From Ephemerocybe angulata (lineage: Eukaryota; Basidiomycota; Agaricomycetes; Agaricales; Psathyrellaceae): a DNA stretch of 64,000 bases. Shown piece after piece: positions 46,953 to 58,322 of the stretch. Positions within the stretch are counted from its first letter, which is position 1. The number at the start of each line of letters is the position of its first letter. Where the stretch lies: contig JAACJK010000068.1 in assembly GCA_013368325.1 (NCBI GenBank), positions 124,001-188,000 of the forward strand. Direction: 5' to 3'. The position numbers were made by a program, and so were the translations under genes. The notes below the pieces were generated by a model. The model was not told the DNA's origin and did not search any database. It saw only the letters and a program-made list of their open reading frames with translations.

Positions 46953-48398
46953 CTAACACCTGATCCTCAAACCGGTAGGCTCCTCATAAGAAATAACCAC
47001 CTTCCCTCCGAGAACTTCAATTCTGTCTACCAGAGAGCACCCCTCTTCGTTGTCATCATCCTCCACTTCCTCAGGAAAATAGTCGGGGCCCCATGTATAT
47101 GGATTCCCCCCTATGTGCCCAGCCATAAATGCGAAGTCTCGATTTTCTCTTTCGAGCTCCGAAGCTCCCTCCATCCAGTTAGTAGTCCAGTTAAGAGCTT
47201 GCATGAAGTATCGGTATATCTGAGCCGCTGTGCGAGCCTTTATCCCGGGCTCACTTGATAGCAAACTAGGGTTTAGAAGTCCCGCGTCGAGTGTCATCGA
47301 CTTCATCTGACGCCCGGGCTTGAGACCTTCGAGCCAGGCCAAGTCCTTGAAACGACTCTTGAACGTGAGATCCACCAACGAGTTTGAGACCGTTTCCAGG
47401 GTTTCTAGTAGATTATCAGCGGTGTGTCTGTTGATGCCTCGTACACGTCCCTGCCCTGTGATGTTGAGGTTGAAGTGAAATTGGGTGAGGCTACACTTCG
47501 AGCGCTGCATCAAGCGTTTGACCGGGCCAGAGCAGTCCGCATTGGAGTTAATTTCGAGGATCGAAAGGCTAGGAGTTTGGATCCCATCGATGAAGAACCT
47601 GCCGGTATTCGTGCTCCCAATCGTAATGTGCAACTCCGTGAGACCTGTATGCACGACGGAAATAGGTGCAGGAGTGGTGTCCTTTTGTTGCGGCAGTGCG
47701 ATTGCCAGACATTCGAGGGCCTTACATCCCTTCACGATTCCGAGCAGAATTGACTCTCTCTCTTGGGTTACGAGTTTGAGATGCGTAAGCTGGGGATATG
47801 GGAGCGCAAATAGTGGGAGGCGTTGAAAGGTCTTGACTTCGACTCGGCGCAGGGCAGGGTATTTCCCAGGGGGAAGGATGCAGCGACGCCGGTCGCACCA
47901 CCAGCTTGATCTGATGCTAGCCGATTGTTCAATTCGGAGAGTGTGCAGGTTCTTTGCAAGGGCATCGCGCTCCTCATCCATGCGCTTAATTAGCGTAGAC
48001 ATCACGGCACGCTCTTCCATTTCCCAGAATGTGGTGGGCGGCAGCCGAAGCATAGAGGGATCGGCGTCCTTAGAGAAGCACAATCGAATCCCTTCTGCGT
48101 CTGTCATACGTAAAAGCTCCTCTTCGTAGTCGGGCGATGGCTTGAGTTCGTGGTTGAGCCTGGGGTCGAGTAGCTGCCTTACGAACCCGAAATCGCGAAC
48201 AATCGAGAGACTCGTAATCCTCCGCTCTTTCAAGGCCGTGTTGATAACTTCGAGAACGCCTTCGCGTGCCTTGTACGGGATGGGGTCGTGAGAAAAACAT
48301 ACTGTGTATGTGGGCTCCAGGAGAGTGAGGTTGATATCGCGGTTTTGACTACGCAAGATAGACAGCTCCGCAATCGCCACCTCTGCGTGGTAGTGTTG
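46953..48398 (-). pseudogene. F-box/LRR-like paralog D, 5' end lost
   Basis: The minus frame is open from about 48398 to the stop at 46953 (about 480 residues) but has no ATG at its left end; the first initiator-like codon is a GTG at 48380. It matches paralog B from the middle onward: VAIAELSILRSQNRDINLTL aligns with the VKLAKQF...YGINL region, then KYPALRRVEVKTFQRLPLF, QLTHLKLVTQERES, TGRFFIDGIQTPSLSILEI and ALNWTTNWMEGAS. The roughly 150-200 N-terminal residues, including the F-box and leader exons, are missing. Coding similarity ends near 48398, where AT-rich sequence of the hAT-like element begins. This reads as a gene broken by transposon insertion; the rest of the frame has no stops, so the break may be recent. 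Confidence 0.75.
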
Positions 48399-50126
48399 CG
48401 GGAATTTGATTGATCAAATTTACATGTGCAAATTAGCCGATGTAATTTACCGTAGATTAGCTGTAATTTACAAGACCCTCTGGGATGTCGAAAAGTTTGA
48501 TGTAAATTTGGGTCAATTTGACCTGAGCGACGGCGCATGGTCAGGGACTCGATACGCGCCGGATCAGCTCCGTGTTGGTGACACGCAAGCATTCTGCACC
48601 ACCCCAACTTGAATTCTATATTCCTACACCAGTCTACACCCTCTACACAATGTCCAGCTTGGCCACCGAACTTTCGCTGCTGAAGTTATACCTTCATAAT
48701 CTCCCTACATCTCTCCCCAAACCGCCCGATGACGCCTCTGTAAACCGACTCCTGAGCTTCGATATCGACACGGAGTGGGCTGAAGATGTCGGAGAGGAGG
48801 CCGCCGTAAATCGAAGCCTTGAAGGGGCCTTGCACGATTACCTACCACGTAACGACAATGGCATCTTTGGTATCAAGCATCGTGGCCCTGCCGTGGAAGC
48901 CCTGGCCACCGTGCTCGAAGCCTGGCTCAAAAAGTACCCAACGAGCTTCTACTTGACCAACTGGCTTCAATCGTCCCTGCAGTCAGCCGAAGCTTGCTTT
49001 CAGGAGCATAACGTACCTGTAAGTGATCTTCATTAATTCTGGAACAATTCTGTCGGATGCTAAAGAGTGTACGTACTAGGTTCCTCAACTCGTAACCCCA
49101 GGGGCGACGACTATACCTTCTGCTCTTGCTGCAACAGCTCCTGCACAGGGTGCGCCAGTTAAGAAGTCAGCTGCTAAGAAGAAGAAAGACATCACCAGCC
49201 TAAAGAAGCGGGAGACGAAGGTCCTCACCGATTTTGCCGACCCAAGGTACAGGGATGATCCTGAGAAGGAGGATAACCGGAAGGGTGGTGCCAAGACTGA
49301 GCCCTTGCTCCTGCGCTGCAGTGTCTTATGCCGCGAGATCTTGGACAATGGAAAACCCGTTAGCATGGAGGATCAGCGTGTTCGCTGCCTTGGAAGTGTT
49401 GGGTGCAACGAGAACTGGGACGCACCTCGCAACAGGAAACGCATCATGAGGCATACCGCAGTTTGCGGCTACATCGCGCCCATCGACGGTGGAAAGCTGC
49501 AGCTCGAAATTCAGGAATACGTTGCGGCGAACTATCCGGAACTTATGGAGGAGATTGAGAAGAAGCTGGGAAGGCTGATTGGTACCAAGAGGGGGAGAGA
49601 GGACGCCGAGATGGTGGGAGATGAAGAAGACGATGTCACGCAGGTCACGGACGAAGCCGACAAGCGTGCTCTCAAACGGCAACGTTCCACACTTGTCATC
49701 CAGGCTGATGGCTCTCACACAGGCCCAGCGTCTAAAGGCTTCCAGCCAAGTGTCGAAGGCGCAGTTAAGGCGGCAGGGAAGAAGAAGGTGCAAGACGCAG
49801 GGGATAGTGCATTGGTTGGATTTATTGTGGGCTGTGGACTTCCACCTTCGCTAGTGGGCCACCGACTCTTCAAGCAGTTCTGCGATTCGCTCAATCGAGC
49901 ATACACAGTCCCATCCCGAAGCACCTTGGAGGATAGCTTGATCCCAACGATGGCAAACACCGTAAGGGTTGCAATACGCAAGTGGCTGCAGACGCAACGG
50001 GATTTGACATTGACGTATGACGGCGGAAAGTTGATTCGACGGAAGTTCTGGTCCATCCATGTAACAACGCCGCATCGACAGTCTTAGTCTTTCTGTCTCG
50101 AGCTCGACGATGTCACTGGTATTAGT
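48399..50126 (+). mobile_element. hAT-like DNA transposon relic, 3' end lost
   Basis: The left flank (about 48405-48520) is AT-rich with repeated words AATTTACAT, GTAATTTACC, GTAATTTACA and GTAAATTTG in both orientations, typical of subterminal repeats. A hAT transposase N-terminal region follows. The element starts where gene D is broken and is cut at about 50127 by Gypsy integrase sequence, so the catalytic half, the right terminus and the target duplication are missing. It is therefore immobile by itself. Confidence 0.6.
48650..50087 (+). pseudogene. hAT-like transposase, N-terminal part only
   Basis: Two exons, 48650-49018 and 49080-50087 (61-nt GTAAGT...CTAG intron), give 458 residues. 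A basic segment (KKSAAKKKKD) precedes a BED/zinc-finger-like region (RVRCLGSVGCNENW...MRHTAVCGYI). Then comes the hAT DNA-binding/N-terminal transposase pattern: ALVGFIVGCGLPPSLVGHRL, VPSRSTLEDSLIPTM and the start of the RNase-H-like fold (LTLTYDGGKLIRRKFWSIHV). A TAG at 50085 interrupts, and similarity continues in the same frame for about 13 codons (CLELDDVTGI) until the Gypsy junction. The catalytic domain and the dimerisation region are absent. Truncation is certain; family assignment rests on these motifs. Confidence 0.65.
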
Positions 50127-50128
50127 CA

Positions 50129-51401
50129 AGTGCCACGATGACCCCACTTCAGGCCATCCCGGGAACCATGCAACCCTCGAACGGGTCGAGCGGTTGTACT
50201 GGTGGCCCACGATGCGCGCTTTTGTGAAGAAGTACGTCGAAGGCTGCGATCTCTGCGCTCGACGCAAGCATGCCCAACACCCTCGTGCCCTCACCCAGCC
50301 CATGGACGTCCCTGAAGGCCCTTGGGAGGCTGTTGGAGTTGACCTCATCACACAGCTACCACCTGCCCACGGTTTCGACGCAGTCATCGTCTTCACCGAC
50401 TTCTTCACCAAGCAGATCCACGCACTCCCCTGCTCCTCCACCATCTCGACTGAAGGAGTCGTCGACATCTACTACCGAGAGATCTTCCGCCTCCATGGTT
50501 TGCCCCTTCGTTTCATCAGCGACCGAGGGCCCCAGTTCGCCTCCAACGTCATGCGCACCCTCCTCCAACGCCTTGGGATTGGATCCAACCTCACAACGGC
50601 ATACCACCCTCAGGCCAACGGCCAGACTGAGCGCGCAAACCAGGAAGTTGAGAAGCACCTTCGCTTCTACGTCAGTCGACGACAAGACGATTGGGACCAA
50701 CACCTCCCCATGGCTGAGTTCGTCATCAACTCCCGCATTCACTCTGCTCATAATCGCTCCCCCTTCGAGGTCATCTACGGCTACTCCCCCACTTCAACAT
50801 TCCCATTGGCGCTACCACCGGGGTCCGCGGTGTCGACGAACGCATCCAGGACCTTCTAGACACCCGGAAAGACGTTGAAGCGGCCTTACGAATGGAGAAG
50901 GCCCGCCAGAAGACGACCTTTGAAGCTGGGAAGCGGACAGCACACACCTTCGCCGTAGACGACTACGTCTGGCTCAGTGCCAAGAACATCAACATCAAGG
51001 TGCCCACTCGGAAGCTTGGGGACTTCCAGCTTGGCCCCTACAAGGTCATTGAGAAGGTCGGCGACCTTGACTACCGTCTCGCACTCCCTCAGTCTCTATC
51101 CCGCCTCCATCCTGTCTTCCACGTCGATAAGCTTAGTCCCTGGAAAGGGAACGACACCAACGGCATTCTACCTCCCCCACCAGAGCCTGTTGAACTCGAG
51201 GACGGGACAGAGTTTGAAGTCCAGGACGTTCTGGACAGTAGGGAGGTCAAGCGCGGACGAAAGCGCTGGGTCGAATACCTCATCAGCTGGAAGGGCTACA
51301 ACGACAGCGAGAACTCTTGGGAACCCCTCGCTAACCTTGGGAACGCAGCTGAAGCTGTTGCAGAGTTCCACCTTCGACACCCCTCGGCACACCGACCATA
51401 G
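50129..51401 (+). pseudogene. Gypsy fragment A: integrase and chromodomain
   Basis: Starts abruptly at GTGCCACGATGACCCC inside the integrase zinc finger; gag, protease, reverse transcriptase and RNase H are absent. It shows the HHCC finger (CDLCARRK), the integrase core (GVDLIT; SDRGPQFAS; NGQTERANQE) and a C-terminal chromodomain ([31 protein letters not shown]). Compared with copy B it is very similar but lacks one base at about 50791 (CTCCCCCAC versus CTCCCCTCAC), which shifts the frame before the GPY-like and chromodomain part. The polypurine tract and LTR shared with copy B follow. Chromodomain elements of this kind are directed to chromatin marks in fungi. A dead fragment. Confidence 0.88.
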
Positions 51402-51435
51402 TCATCGAGGACGATGAGATGTAGGAGGGGGGTAA

Positions 51436-51978
51436 TGTCGTGAACACTGGTCAGCCTACTTATTTTCTCTTCTTTTCCTTTCATTTCTTCCTTTACTATT
51501 CATTCGTGCGCATTCCTGCACACTCTTGCACACCTTTGCACACCTTTGCACACCTTCATACTGCCTTCGCTCTTCTGAGCCTTCCCCTCACTTCATGCAC
51601 AGCACGTTCGTGCTTCTTATTCTCGTGCACAGCACGTTCACACCTTGTTCACACCTTTGTTCTCAGGCGCACTGCCCGCGCGCTGCCTTTTAGTCATATC
51701 GACTCATATGGACTCTATTGTTCTTTGGATCATTCTATTGTTCTATTTTCGTTCGAGATCATCTGGACACATATATACTCGTAGCTACTCGTTCATTATT
51801 CCCCACTTGATCTCTTTGACTATACAGGTACATAGTCGCTTTGCTCCTATTCCCTGTATCCTATTTACCTTTGACTATACAGTTCTTGTATCTGCATCGC
51901 TGCTCGTCGCTCGTCTGACCTCTGCTCCTCTGCTCTCTGCTCGTCGCTCGTCCGACATCAGCCGGCGTTTTCGCCACA
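51436..51978 (+). repeat. LTR shared by Gypsy A (3') and B (5')
   Basis: Begins TGTCGTGAACACTGG after the polypurine tract GGAGGGGGGTAA and ends GTTTTCGCCACA; 543 bp. Nearly identical to 57794-58322. The main differences are a run of about 18 bp (around TATTTTCGTTCGAGA) present only here, and an extra CTCTCTG in the other copy. It contains TATATACTCG near 51773, a possible promoter TATA. Confidence 0.85.
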
Positions 51979-51984
51979 TACACC

Positions 51985-53013
51985 ATGTGGGCCCGATCGA
52001 AGGAAGCTCCCCTCAACAAGCTCAACACTACCACCGGCTTCCACGAGATCGCTCCCGAGCAGTGAATCATCCATGCCCTCTCGCTCCTGCAGGGGGAAGC
52101 CGCGATATGGGCCGTCCGCTACCTCCAAGACATCGAGGCCCATGCCACCACCCAAGCCGCCGCTGCAGCCGCTACTGCAGCCAACCAGACCGCTGTCCCC
52201 GTCACCCCTTTCCCCTTCAGCGGATCGTGGGACGAGTTCGTCAAGGCCTTCAAGGCCCGCTTCATGGCCTCAGACGACAACGCCGAAGCCCAGAGGGAAC
52301 TCGAGTCCATCACCCAGGGCAACAAGACGGTTGCGCAGTACGCAGCGCGCTTCCAGGAGCTCTCCGGACGCACGGACTACTCCGAGTCGGACCTTGGCCA
52401 TCGCTTCAAGCAGGGCCTCTCCAAGGACGCCCATGCCTGGTTGACCATGGCCTCCTTCGCCAAAGCACCCGCCACCTTCGAGGAGCTTGTCCAGCTCGCC
52501 GTCAAGGTTGACTTCCACATGCGCGACAGCATGGCAGAAGGCCCTCGTACCAAGGGTTCCACTGCCTACTCCCCTCCCACTGCCGCTCACGACCCCTACG
52601 CCATGGATGTCGACGCTAGTCGAAGCTCGACGGCTCGCACCCGCGAAGACTTCACCAAGCTCATGCGAGGTCGCTGCTATGGGTGTGGCTCCAAGGCCCA
52701 CCTGAAGTCGGCAGGAGGACACGAGGCCACCAAGTGTGGATACTGCGCCCGCATTGGGCACATCGAGGCCGTCTGCCAGGACAAGTACCTAGGCAACGAG
52801 AAAGGCCGAGGAGCCCGACGCTCCCAGAAGGCAGCTGCCACGACCAGCGACACCCCTTTCACCCTCTTCCCAGGCGAGACCTCTGCCCCCAACGTCTTGT
52901 CCCCTGCCCCTTCGACGACACCCGAGGACCCTAGGTTTGCACGCCTAGAGGCTGCCCTCGCCGAGCAGAACCGTCTCTTTGGGCTCCTCGCCAACGACAA
53001 GCCGGGTTTTTGA
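51985..53013 (+). pseudogene. Gypsy B gag (nonsense mutation)
   Basis: The frame starts at CACCATGTGG (51985) and runs to TGA at 53013, interrupted by TGA at 52063-52065 (GAGCAG TGA ATC). It shows the retrotransposon gag pattern (WAVRYLQDIEAH; GSWDEFVKAFKARFMASDD; AQYAARFQELSGRTDYSE; FKQGLSKDAHAWL) and a Cys-rich knuckle-like region near the C-terminus (GRCYGCGSKAHLKSAGGHEA; KCGYCARIGHIEAVC). It overlaps the pol frame by 4 nt in the -1 frame. The stop looks like a former CGA. Confidence 0.85.
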
Positions 53014-54256
53014 AGCGGGTGCCCATCCGTGCTGCCGCACGCGTACCCATCGCTATGTGTTCCACCTCGTCCTACGACTCCATCTCATCATGTACTATTA
53101 GTTCTATTCGTGAAATCGATCCCACTTCAGACCATTTCCGAGTACGAACGACATTGAGAGGTCGCAACAGGAGCACTAGCTCAGCAGCCATGATAGATTG
53201 TGGGGCGACCACCCTCTTTCTTGACCACCCCTTTGTCCTAAAGCATCACATCACAACCTTCCCGCTCCATCACCCCATCCTCCTTCGCAACATTGATGGC
53301 TCCCCTAACACCACTGGGGACATCACCCACTTCGCGCGTCTTCACCTCACGGTTGGACCCCACAACCGCTGGACGGACTTTCTTGTCACTGACCTAGGAG
53401 GCGAGAACATCATCCTGGGGCTCCCCTGGCTTCGCCAGGTTAACCCAGAGATTGACTGGACAAAGGGTGTTGTGCACATCAACCCCCGAGCCACCATCGA
53501 GGACGTTCCTGAGGACCCGAACCCGAGCTACGCTCTGGGGGAACCGTCCAACGGATCTGTCCTGGAAGAGATCTATGCCTCGAGCGCACCCCCAGACCCC
53601 ATCGCATTCATTCCAGAGCTCCTACCCTCACGCCGTCATCCCCGCACCTCGGTAGAGGAGGTGCCGGAGGAAAGACATCCGTGTTTGGACTTAGGGGAAC
53701 CCTCTGATGGAGCGATTCTGGAAGAGATCTATGCCTCTTGGCCCACGCTCCCCAACTCTCCAACTCCTGAACCTGCCCCACCGTCGTCGCCCCCTCCTGT
53801 GGAAGAGAAGCCCGAAACCCCCTTCTGCCGAATCCGTGCTAACCGAACTACTCGACGCCGCTGGCTTTGAGCCGGTATCATCGAGCGCACGGATGAGGAA
53901 CTGTGGTGTTCAGCTGGCTTCACGTACTCCCAGAAGATCGCTGAGGACGCGAAGAAAGGTAAACCAGCCGCCCACTACCGAGAACACGCCGCCGTCTTTT
54001 CTGAACAAGAGTCTACTCGCCTGCCAAGCCACAAGGACTGGGATCACGCCATCGAGCTCACACCTGGTGCCCCAGCCAACATCCGCACCAATATCTACCC
54101 CATGTCCCTAGACGAACAAGCCGTACTCGATACGTTCCTCCAGGAGAATCTTGCCAAAGGATACATCCAGCCCTCTAAGTCGCCCATCTCCTCCCCGGTC
54201 TTCTTCATCAAGAAGAAGGACGGAACACTCCGCTTCATCCAGGACTATCGCTGTCT

Positions 54257-55098
54257 GTAATTCGCAGTCCCCCACCTGTTCATGTGGACTCCACGTAGAC
54301 TGGCTACAGTCCACTGGTCTACCACTGGACTGTGGGTGTTTCGTGGACTCTGACCAGTGGACTCATCGTGGAGTCCACGTGGAGTCCATACCCCCTCCAC
54401 AATCAGTCCGCCCCCCCTCCACAGCCAGTCCACATTAGACTTAAGAGTTTCCCAAGCCAGTGGAGTCCACATGGAGTCCACGTGGACTCCATGTGAACTC
54501 TTATGATCTCTACTTTTGACAGAAAGAAAATAAATGGCATGCCTCAGGATTGAACCTGAGACCTTGGAAATAGCTATTACTAAGCCTTTGTGTGAGTGCT
54601 AGCCACTAGGCTATCTGGTCTTATATATTTTACCTTGTAATTAGACTATACCCTATACCATATCCTATTTTTAGATTGCAAAGTCGATGCTCAGAAATCA
54701 TTTTGCTGATTGTGAGACTAGTTTTTAACTAATTGCTTAGGTATTTTATAGCATCAACACTACAAAACAATGACAACAGTATTATATAATAAAAATGATG
54801 GGATCAAAAATCATCATTAGTGGCAGTTCAGCAGTAGTCCACAATCAGTCCAGTGGTTTGAGTCCAGTGGTAGTCCACATGAGTTCAGTGGCTTCAGTCC
54901 ACAATCAGAGTCCACATGGACTCCACAGACTTTGGCAGGGAACGTGGACTGCTTGTGGACTGCTTGTGGACTGTTCGTGGACTGATTTTAGCAGAGGGCC
55001 TGCCAAAAATTTGGCTTCCAGTCCACCGGTATGCCACTGGATTCTTTGTGGAGTCCACGTGGAGTCTACGCGAACAGGTGGGGGAGTGTGAAGTACTC
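54257..55098. mobile_element. 842-bp non-autonomous TIR element inside Gypsy B
   Basis: It interrupts the reverse transcriptase exactly between GACTATCGCTGTCT and ATCGCTGTCTCAATG. The 10-bp direct repeat ATCGCTGTCT (54247-54256 and 55099-55108) flanks it as a target duplication. The ends are imperfect inverted repeats of about 44 bp: left GTAATTCGCAGTCCCCCACC, right (reverse complement) GTACTTCACACTCCCCCACC, with about 7 mismatches overall. Both arms (about 54270-54510 and 54820-55085) are packed with AGTCCAC and its complement GTGGACT, at least eight each by eye, often as palindromes (GTGGACTCCAC, TCCACGTGGA). The centre is AT-rich and holds a tRNA-like segment. No transposase is encoded. 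The superfamily is uncertain; a 9-11-bp duplication with long inverted repeats would fit Mutator-like elements. Confidence 0.85.
54538..54623 (-). other. tRNA-like segment with A and B boxes
   Basis: On the minus strand, TAGCCTAGTGGC matches the RNA polymerase III A box and GGTTCAATCC the B box, about 50 nt apart. CTCAGG-TTCAATC-CTGAG folds into a perfect T-arm. The acceptor stem does not close (the 5' and 3' sides do not pair), so it is not a normal tRNA gene. It may be a captured tRNA or the head of a SINE inside the TIR element. Confidence 0.5.
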
Positions 55099-57793
55099 AT
55101 CGCTGTCTCAATGAATACACCATCAAGAACCGCTACCCGCTCCCTCTCGTCGCCGATATCATCAGCTGTCTCCGAGGTGCCAAGTACCTCACCAAGTTTG
55201 ACGTCCGCTGGGGATACAACAATGTCCGCATAAAGGAGGGAGATGAATGGAAAGCTGCGTTCGCTACTAGCTGAGGCCTCTTCAAACCCAAAGTCATGTT
55301 TTTCGGTCTAACCAACTCACCTGCCACGTTCCAGGGCCTCATGAACTCGATCTTCTCAGATCTGGTCGCCTCTGGCAAAGTGGCGGTCTACCTCGACGAC
55401 ATCCTCATCTTCACCATGGACCTGGAAGAACACTGCCGCATCACCCACGAAGTCCTTCGTCGCCTGCGACAGCACGACCTCTACCTGCGTCCTGAGAAGT
55501 GTGAGTTCGAGAAGGAGGAGATCGAGTATCTGGGCATGGTTATCCGAGAGGGAGAGGTGAGCATGGACCCTGCCAAGATCCAAGCCGTCCATGGCTGGCC
55601 CGTACCGCGCAATGTCCGCGAAGTCCGAGGATTCCTGGGCTTTGCCAACTTCTACCGCCGCTTCATCAAGGACTTCTCCAAGGTCGCCCGCCCCCTCCAT
55701 GACCTCACCAAGAAGAACACCCTGTTCGAATGGACTGACGAGCGTCAGCAAGCTTTCAAAACCCTCCGTGATGCCTTCATCTCGGCCCCTGTCCTCGCCC
55801 TCTGGGATCCTGACCGCCCTACTCACATCGAAGTCGACGCCTCTGGCTTTGCCACCGGAGGTGCCCTTCTTCAGCAAGCTGCTGATGGCGCCTGGCATCC
55901 TGTCGCCTTCCGATCAGCGTCTATGGACCCAGCTCAGCGAAACTACGAGATCTATGACCGGGAGATGCTAGCCATCATCGAAGCCCTCAAAGATTGGCGC
56001 CCGTTCCTGGAAGGTCTCCCTGACACCTTCGGGATCGTAACCGATCATGCTAACCTGAAGTACTGGCGCACTGCCCAAGATCTGGCACGACGACAGGCGA
56101 GATGGGCGCTGTACCTCTCTCGCTTCGACTTCCGTCTCGAACACCGCCCAGGTGCCGCTAACACCCAGGCTGACCCCCTCTCGCGCATGCCCCACCATCA
56201 CGTCTCAGACTCTGATGACAACACCCAGCGCACTGTCCTCCGCCCTGAACACTTCGCCAAACTCGCAGCCGCTTCCCAGTTCACCAACCCCCCAGAAGAC
56301 CGAATTCGTCGTGCGAGTGTACGCGAATCTGTGGTCTTGGGAGGGCTAGAGAAACTGCGCAAGTTTGGACCCCAGAAACTCGTCAACGGTTTGACAGAGT
56401 GGACAGAGGAGAACGGGTTAGTACGGTTCAGAGGCAAGGTATATGTCCCAGCAGACGATGAGCTCCGATGAGAGGTGGTGAAGCAGTGCCACGATGACCC
56501 CACTTCAGGCCATCCTGGGAACCATGCAACCCTCAAACGGGTCGAGCGGTTGTACTGGTGGCCCACAATGCGCGCTTTTGTGAAGAAGTACGTCGAAGGC
56601 TGCGATCTCTGTGCTCGACGCAAGCATGCCCAGCACCCTCGTGCCCTCACCCAGCCCATGGATGTCCCTGAAGGCCCTTGGGAGGCTGTTGGAGTTGACC
56701 TCATCACACAGCTACCACCTGCCCACGGTTTCGACACAGTCATCATCTTCACCGACTTCTTCACCAAGCAGATCCACGCACTCCCCTGCTCCTCCACCAT
56801 CTCGACTGAAGGAGTCGTCGACATCTACTACCGAGAGATCTTCCGCCTCCATGGTTTGCCCCTTCGTTTCATCAGCGACCGAGGGCCCCAGTTCGCCTCC
56901 AACGTCATGCGCACCCTCCTCCAATGTCTCGGGATTGGATCCAACCTCACAACAGCATACCACCCTCAGGCCAATGGCCAGACTGAGCGGGCAAACCAGG
57001 AGGTCGAGAAGCACCTTCGCTTCTACGTCAGTCGACAACAAGACGATTGGGACCAACACCTCCCCATGGCTGAGTTCGTCATCAACTCACGCATTCACTC
57101 TGCTCACAATCGCTCCCCCTTCGAGGTCATCTACGGCTACTCCCCTCACTTCAACATTCCCATCGGCGCTACCACTGGCGTCCGCGGTGTCGATGAGCGC
57201 ATTCAGGACCTCCTAGACACCCGAAAGGATGTTGAAGCAGCCTTACGAATGGAGAAAGCCCGCCAGAAGACGACCTTTGAAGCTGGGAAACGGACAGCAC
57301 ACACCTTCGCCGTGGACGACTACGTCTGGCTCAGCGCCAAAAACATCAACATCAAGGTGCCCACTCGAAAGCTTGGGGACTTCCAGCTCGGCCCCTACAA
57401 GGTCATTGAGAAGATCGGCAACCTTGACTACCATCTCGCACTCCCTCAGTCTCTATCCCGCCTCCATCCTGTCTTCCACGTCGACAAGCTTAGTCCCTGG
57501 AAAGGGAACGACACCAACGGCATCCTACCTCCCCCACCAGAGCCTGTTGAACTCGAGGACAGGACAGAGTTTGAAGTTCAGGACGTGCTGGACAGTAGGG
57601 AGGTCAAGCGTGGACGAAAGCGCTGGGTCGAATACCTCATCAGCTGGAAGGGCTACAATGACAGCGAGAACTCTTGGGAACCCCTTGCCAACCTTGGAAA
57701 TGCAGCTGAAGCCGTCGCGGAGTTCCACCTTCAACACCCCACGGCACCCCGACCATAGTCATCGAGGAGGATGAGTTCTAGGAGGGGGGTAAT

Positions 57794-58322
57794 GTCGTGA
57801 ACACCGGTCAGCCTACCTATTTTCTCTTCTTTTCCTTTTATTTCTTCCTTTACTATTCATTCGTGCGCATTGCTGCACACTCTTGCACACCTTTGCACAC
57901 CCTTGCACACCTTCACACTGCCTTTGCTCTTCTGAGCCTTCCCCTCACTTCATGCACAGCACGTTCATGCTTCTTATTCTCGTGCACAGCACATTCACAC
58001 CTTATTCGCACCTTTGTTCTCAGGCCCACTGCCCGCGCGCTGCCTTTTAGTCATATCGACTCATATGGACTCTATTGTTCTTTGGATCATTCTATTGTTC
58101 ATCTGGACACATATATACTCGTAGCTACTCGTTCATTATTCCCCACTTGATCTCTTTGACTATACAGGTACATAGTCGCTTTGCTCCTACTTCCTGTATC
58201 TTATTTACCTTTGACTATACAGCTCTTGCTGCATCGCTGCTCGTTGCTCGTCCGACCTCTGCTCCTCTGCTCTCTGCTCTCTGCTCGTCGCTCGTCCGAC
58301 ATCGGCCGGCGTCTTCGCCACA
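57794..58322 (+). repeat. 3' LTR of Gypsy B
   Basis: Begins TGTCGTGAACACCGG after GGAGGGGGGTAA and ends GTCTTCGCCACA; 529 bp. High identity to the LTR at 51436, with a deletion of about 18 bp near 58098 and scattered substitutions (for example ACACTGG/ACACCGG). The flank changes abruptly to F-box gene sequence at 58323. Confidence 0.88.

Larger units (their letters stand above)
53010..57758 (+). pseudogene. Gypsy B pol polyprotein (broken)
   Basis: One frame throughout, broken by TGA at 53868, about 55272 and 56469 and by the insertion at 54257-55098. Domains in order: retropepsin-like protease (AMIDCGATTLFLD, with D-C-G where D-S/T-G is usual; GLPWLRQVNPEIDW); reverse transcriptase (SPVFFIKKKDGTLRFIQDY; FFGLTNSPATFQ; VAVYLDDILIF with the YLDD active site); RNase H (THIEVDASGFATGGALLQQ; RNYEIYDREMLAI; VTDHANLKYW); integrase (CDLCARRK; SDRGPQFAS; NGQTERANQE); and a chromodomain ([17 protein letters not shown]). 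It ends at 57758, just before the polypurine tract and the 3' LTR. It is not translatable as it stands. Confidence 0.9.
51436..58322 (+). mobile_element. Ty3/Gypsy chromodomain retrotransposon B, near full length
   Basis: LTR, gag, protease, reverse transcriptase, RNase H, integrase, chromodomain, polypurine tract, LTR, in that order. It is damaged by four in-frame TGA codons and an 842-bp insertion in the reverse transcriptase. The gag ATG lies only 6 nt after the 5' LTR, leaving no room for a normal tRNA primer-binding site before it. Either the leader was lost or priming is unusual. With fragment A it forms a head-to-tail array sharing one LTR. Confidence 0.88.

Noticed and set aside
54538..54623. 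Ordinary tRNA gene
   Set aside because: A and B boxes and the T-arm are good, but the acceptor stem cannot form; described as tRNA-like only.
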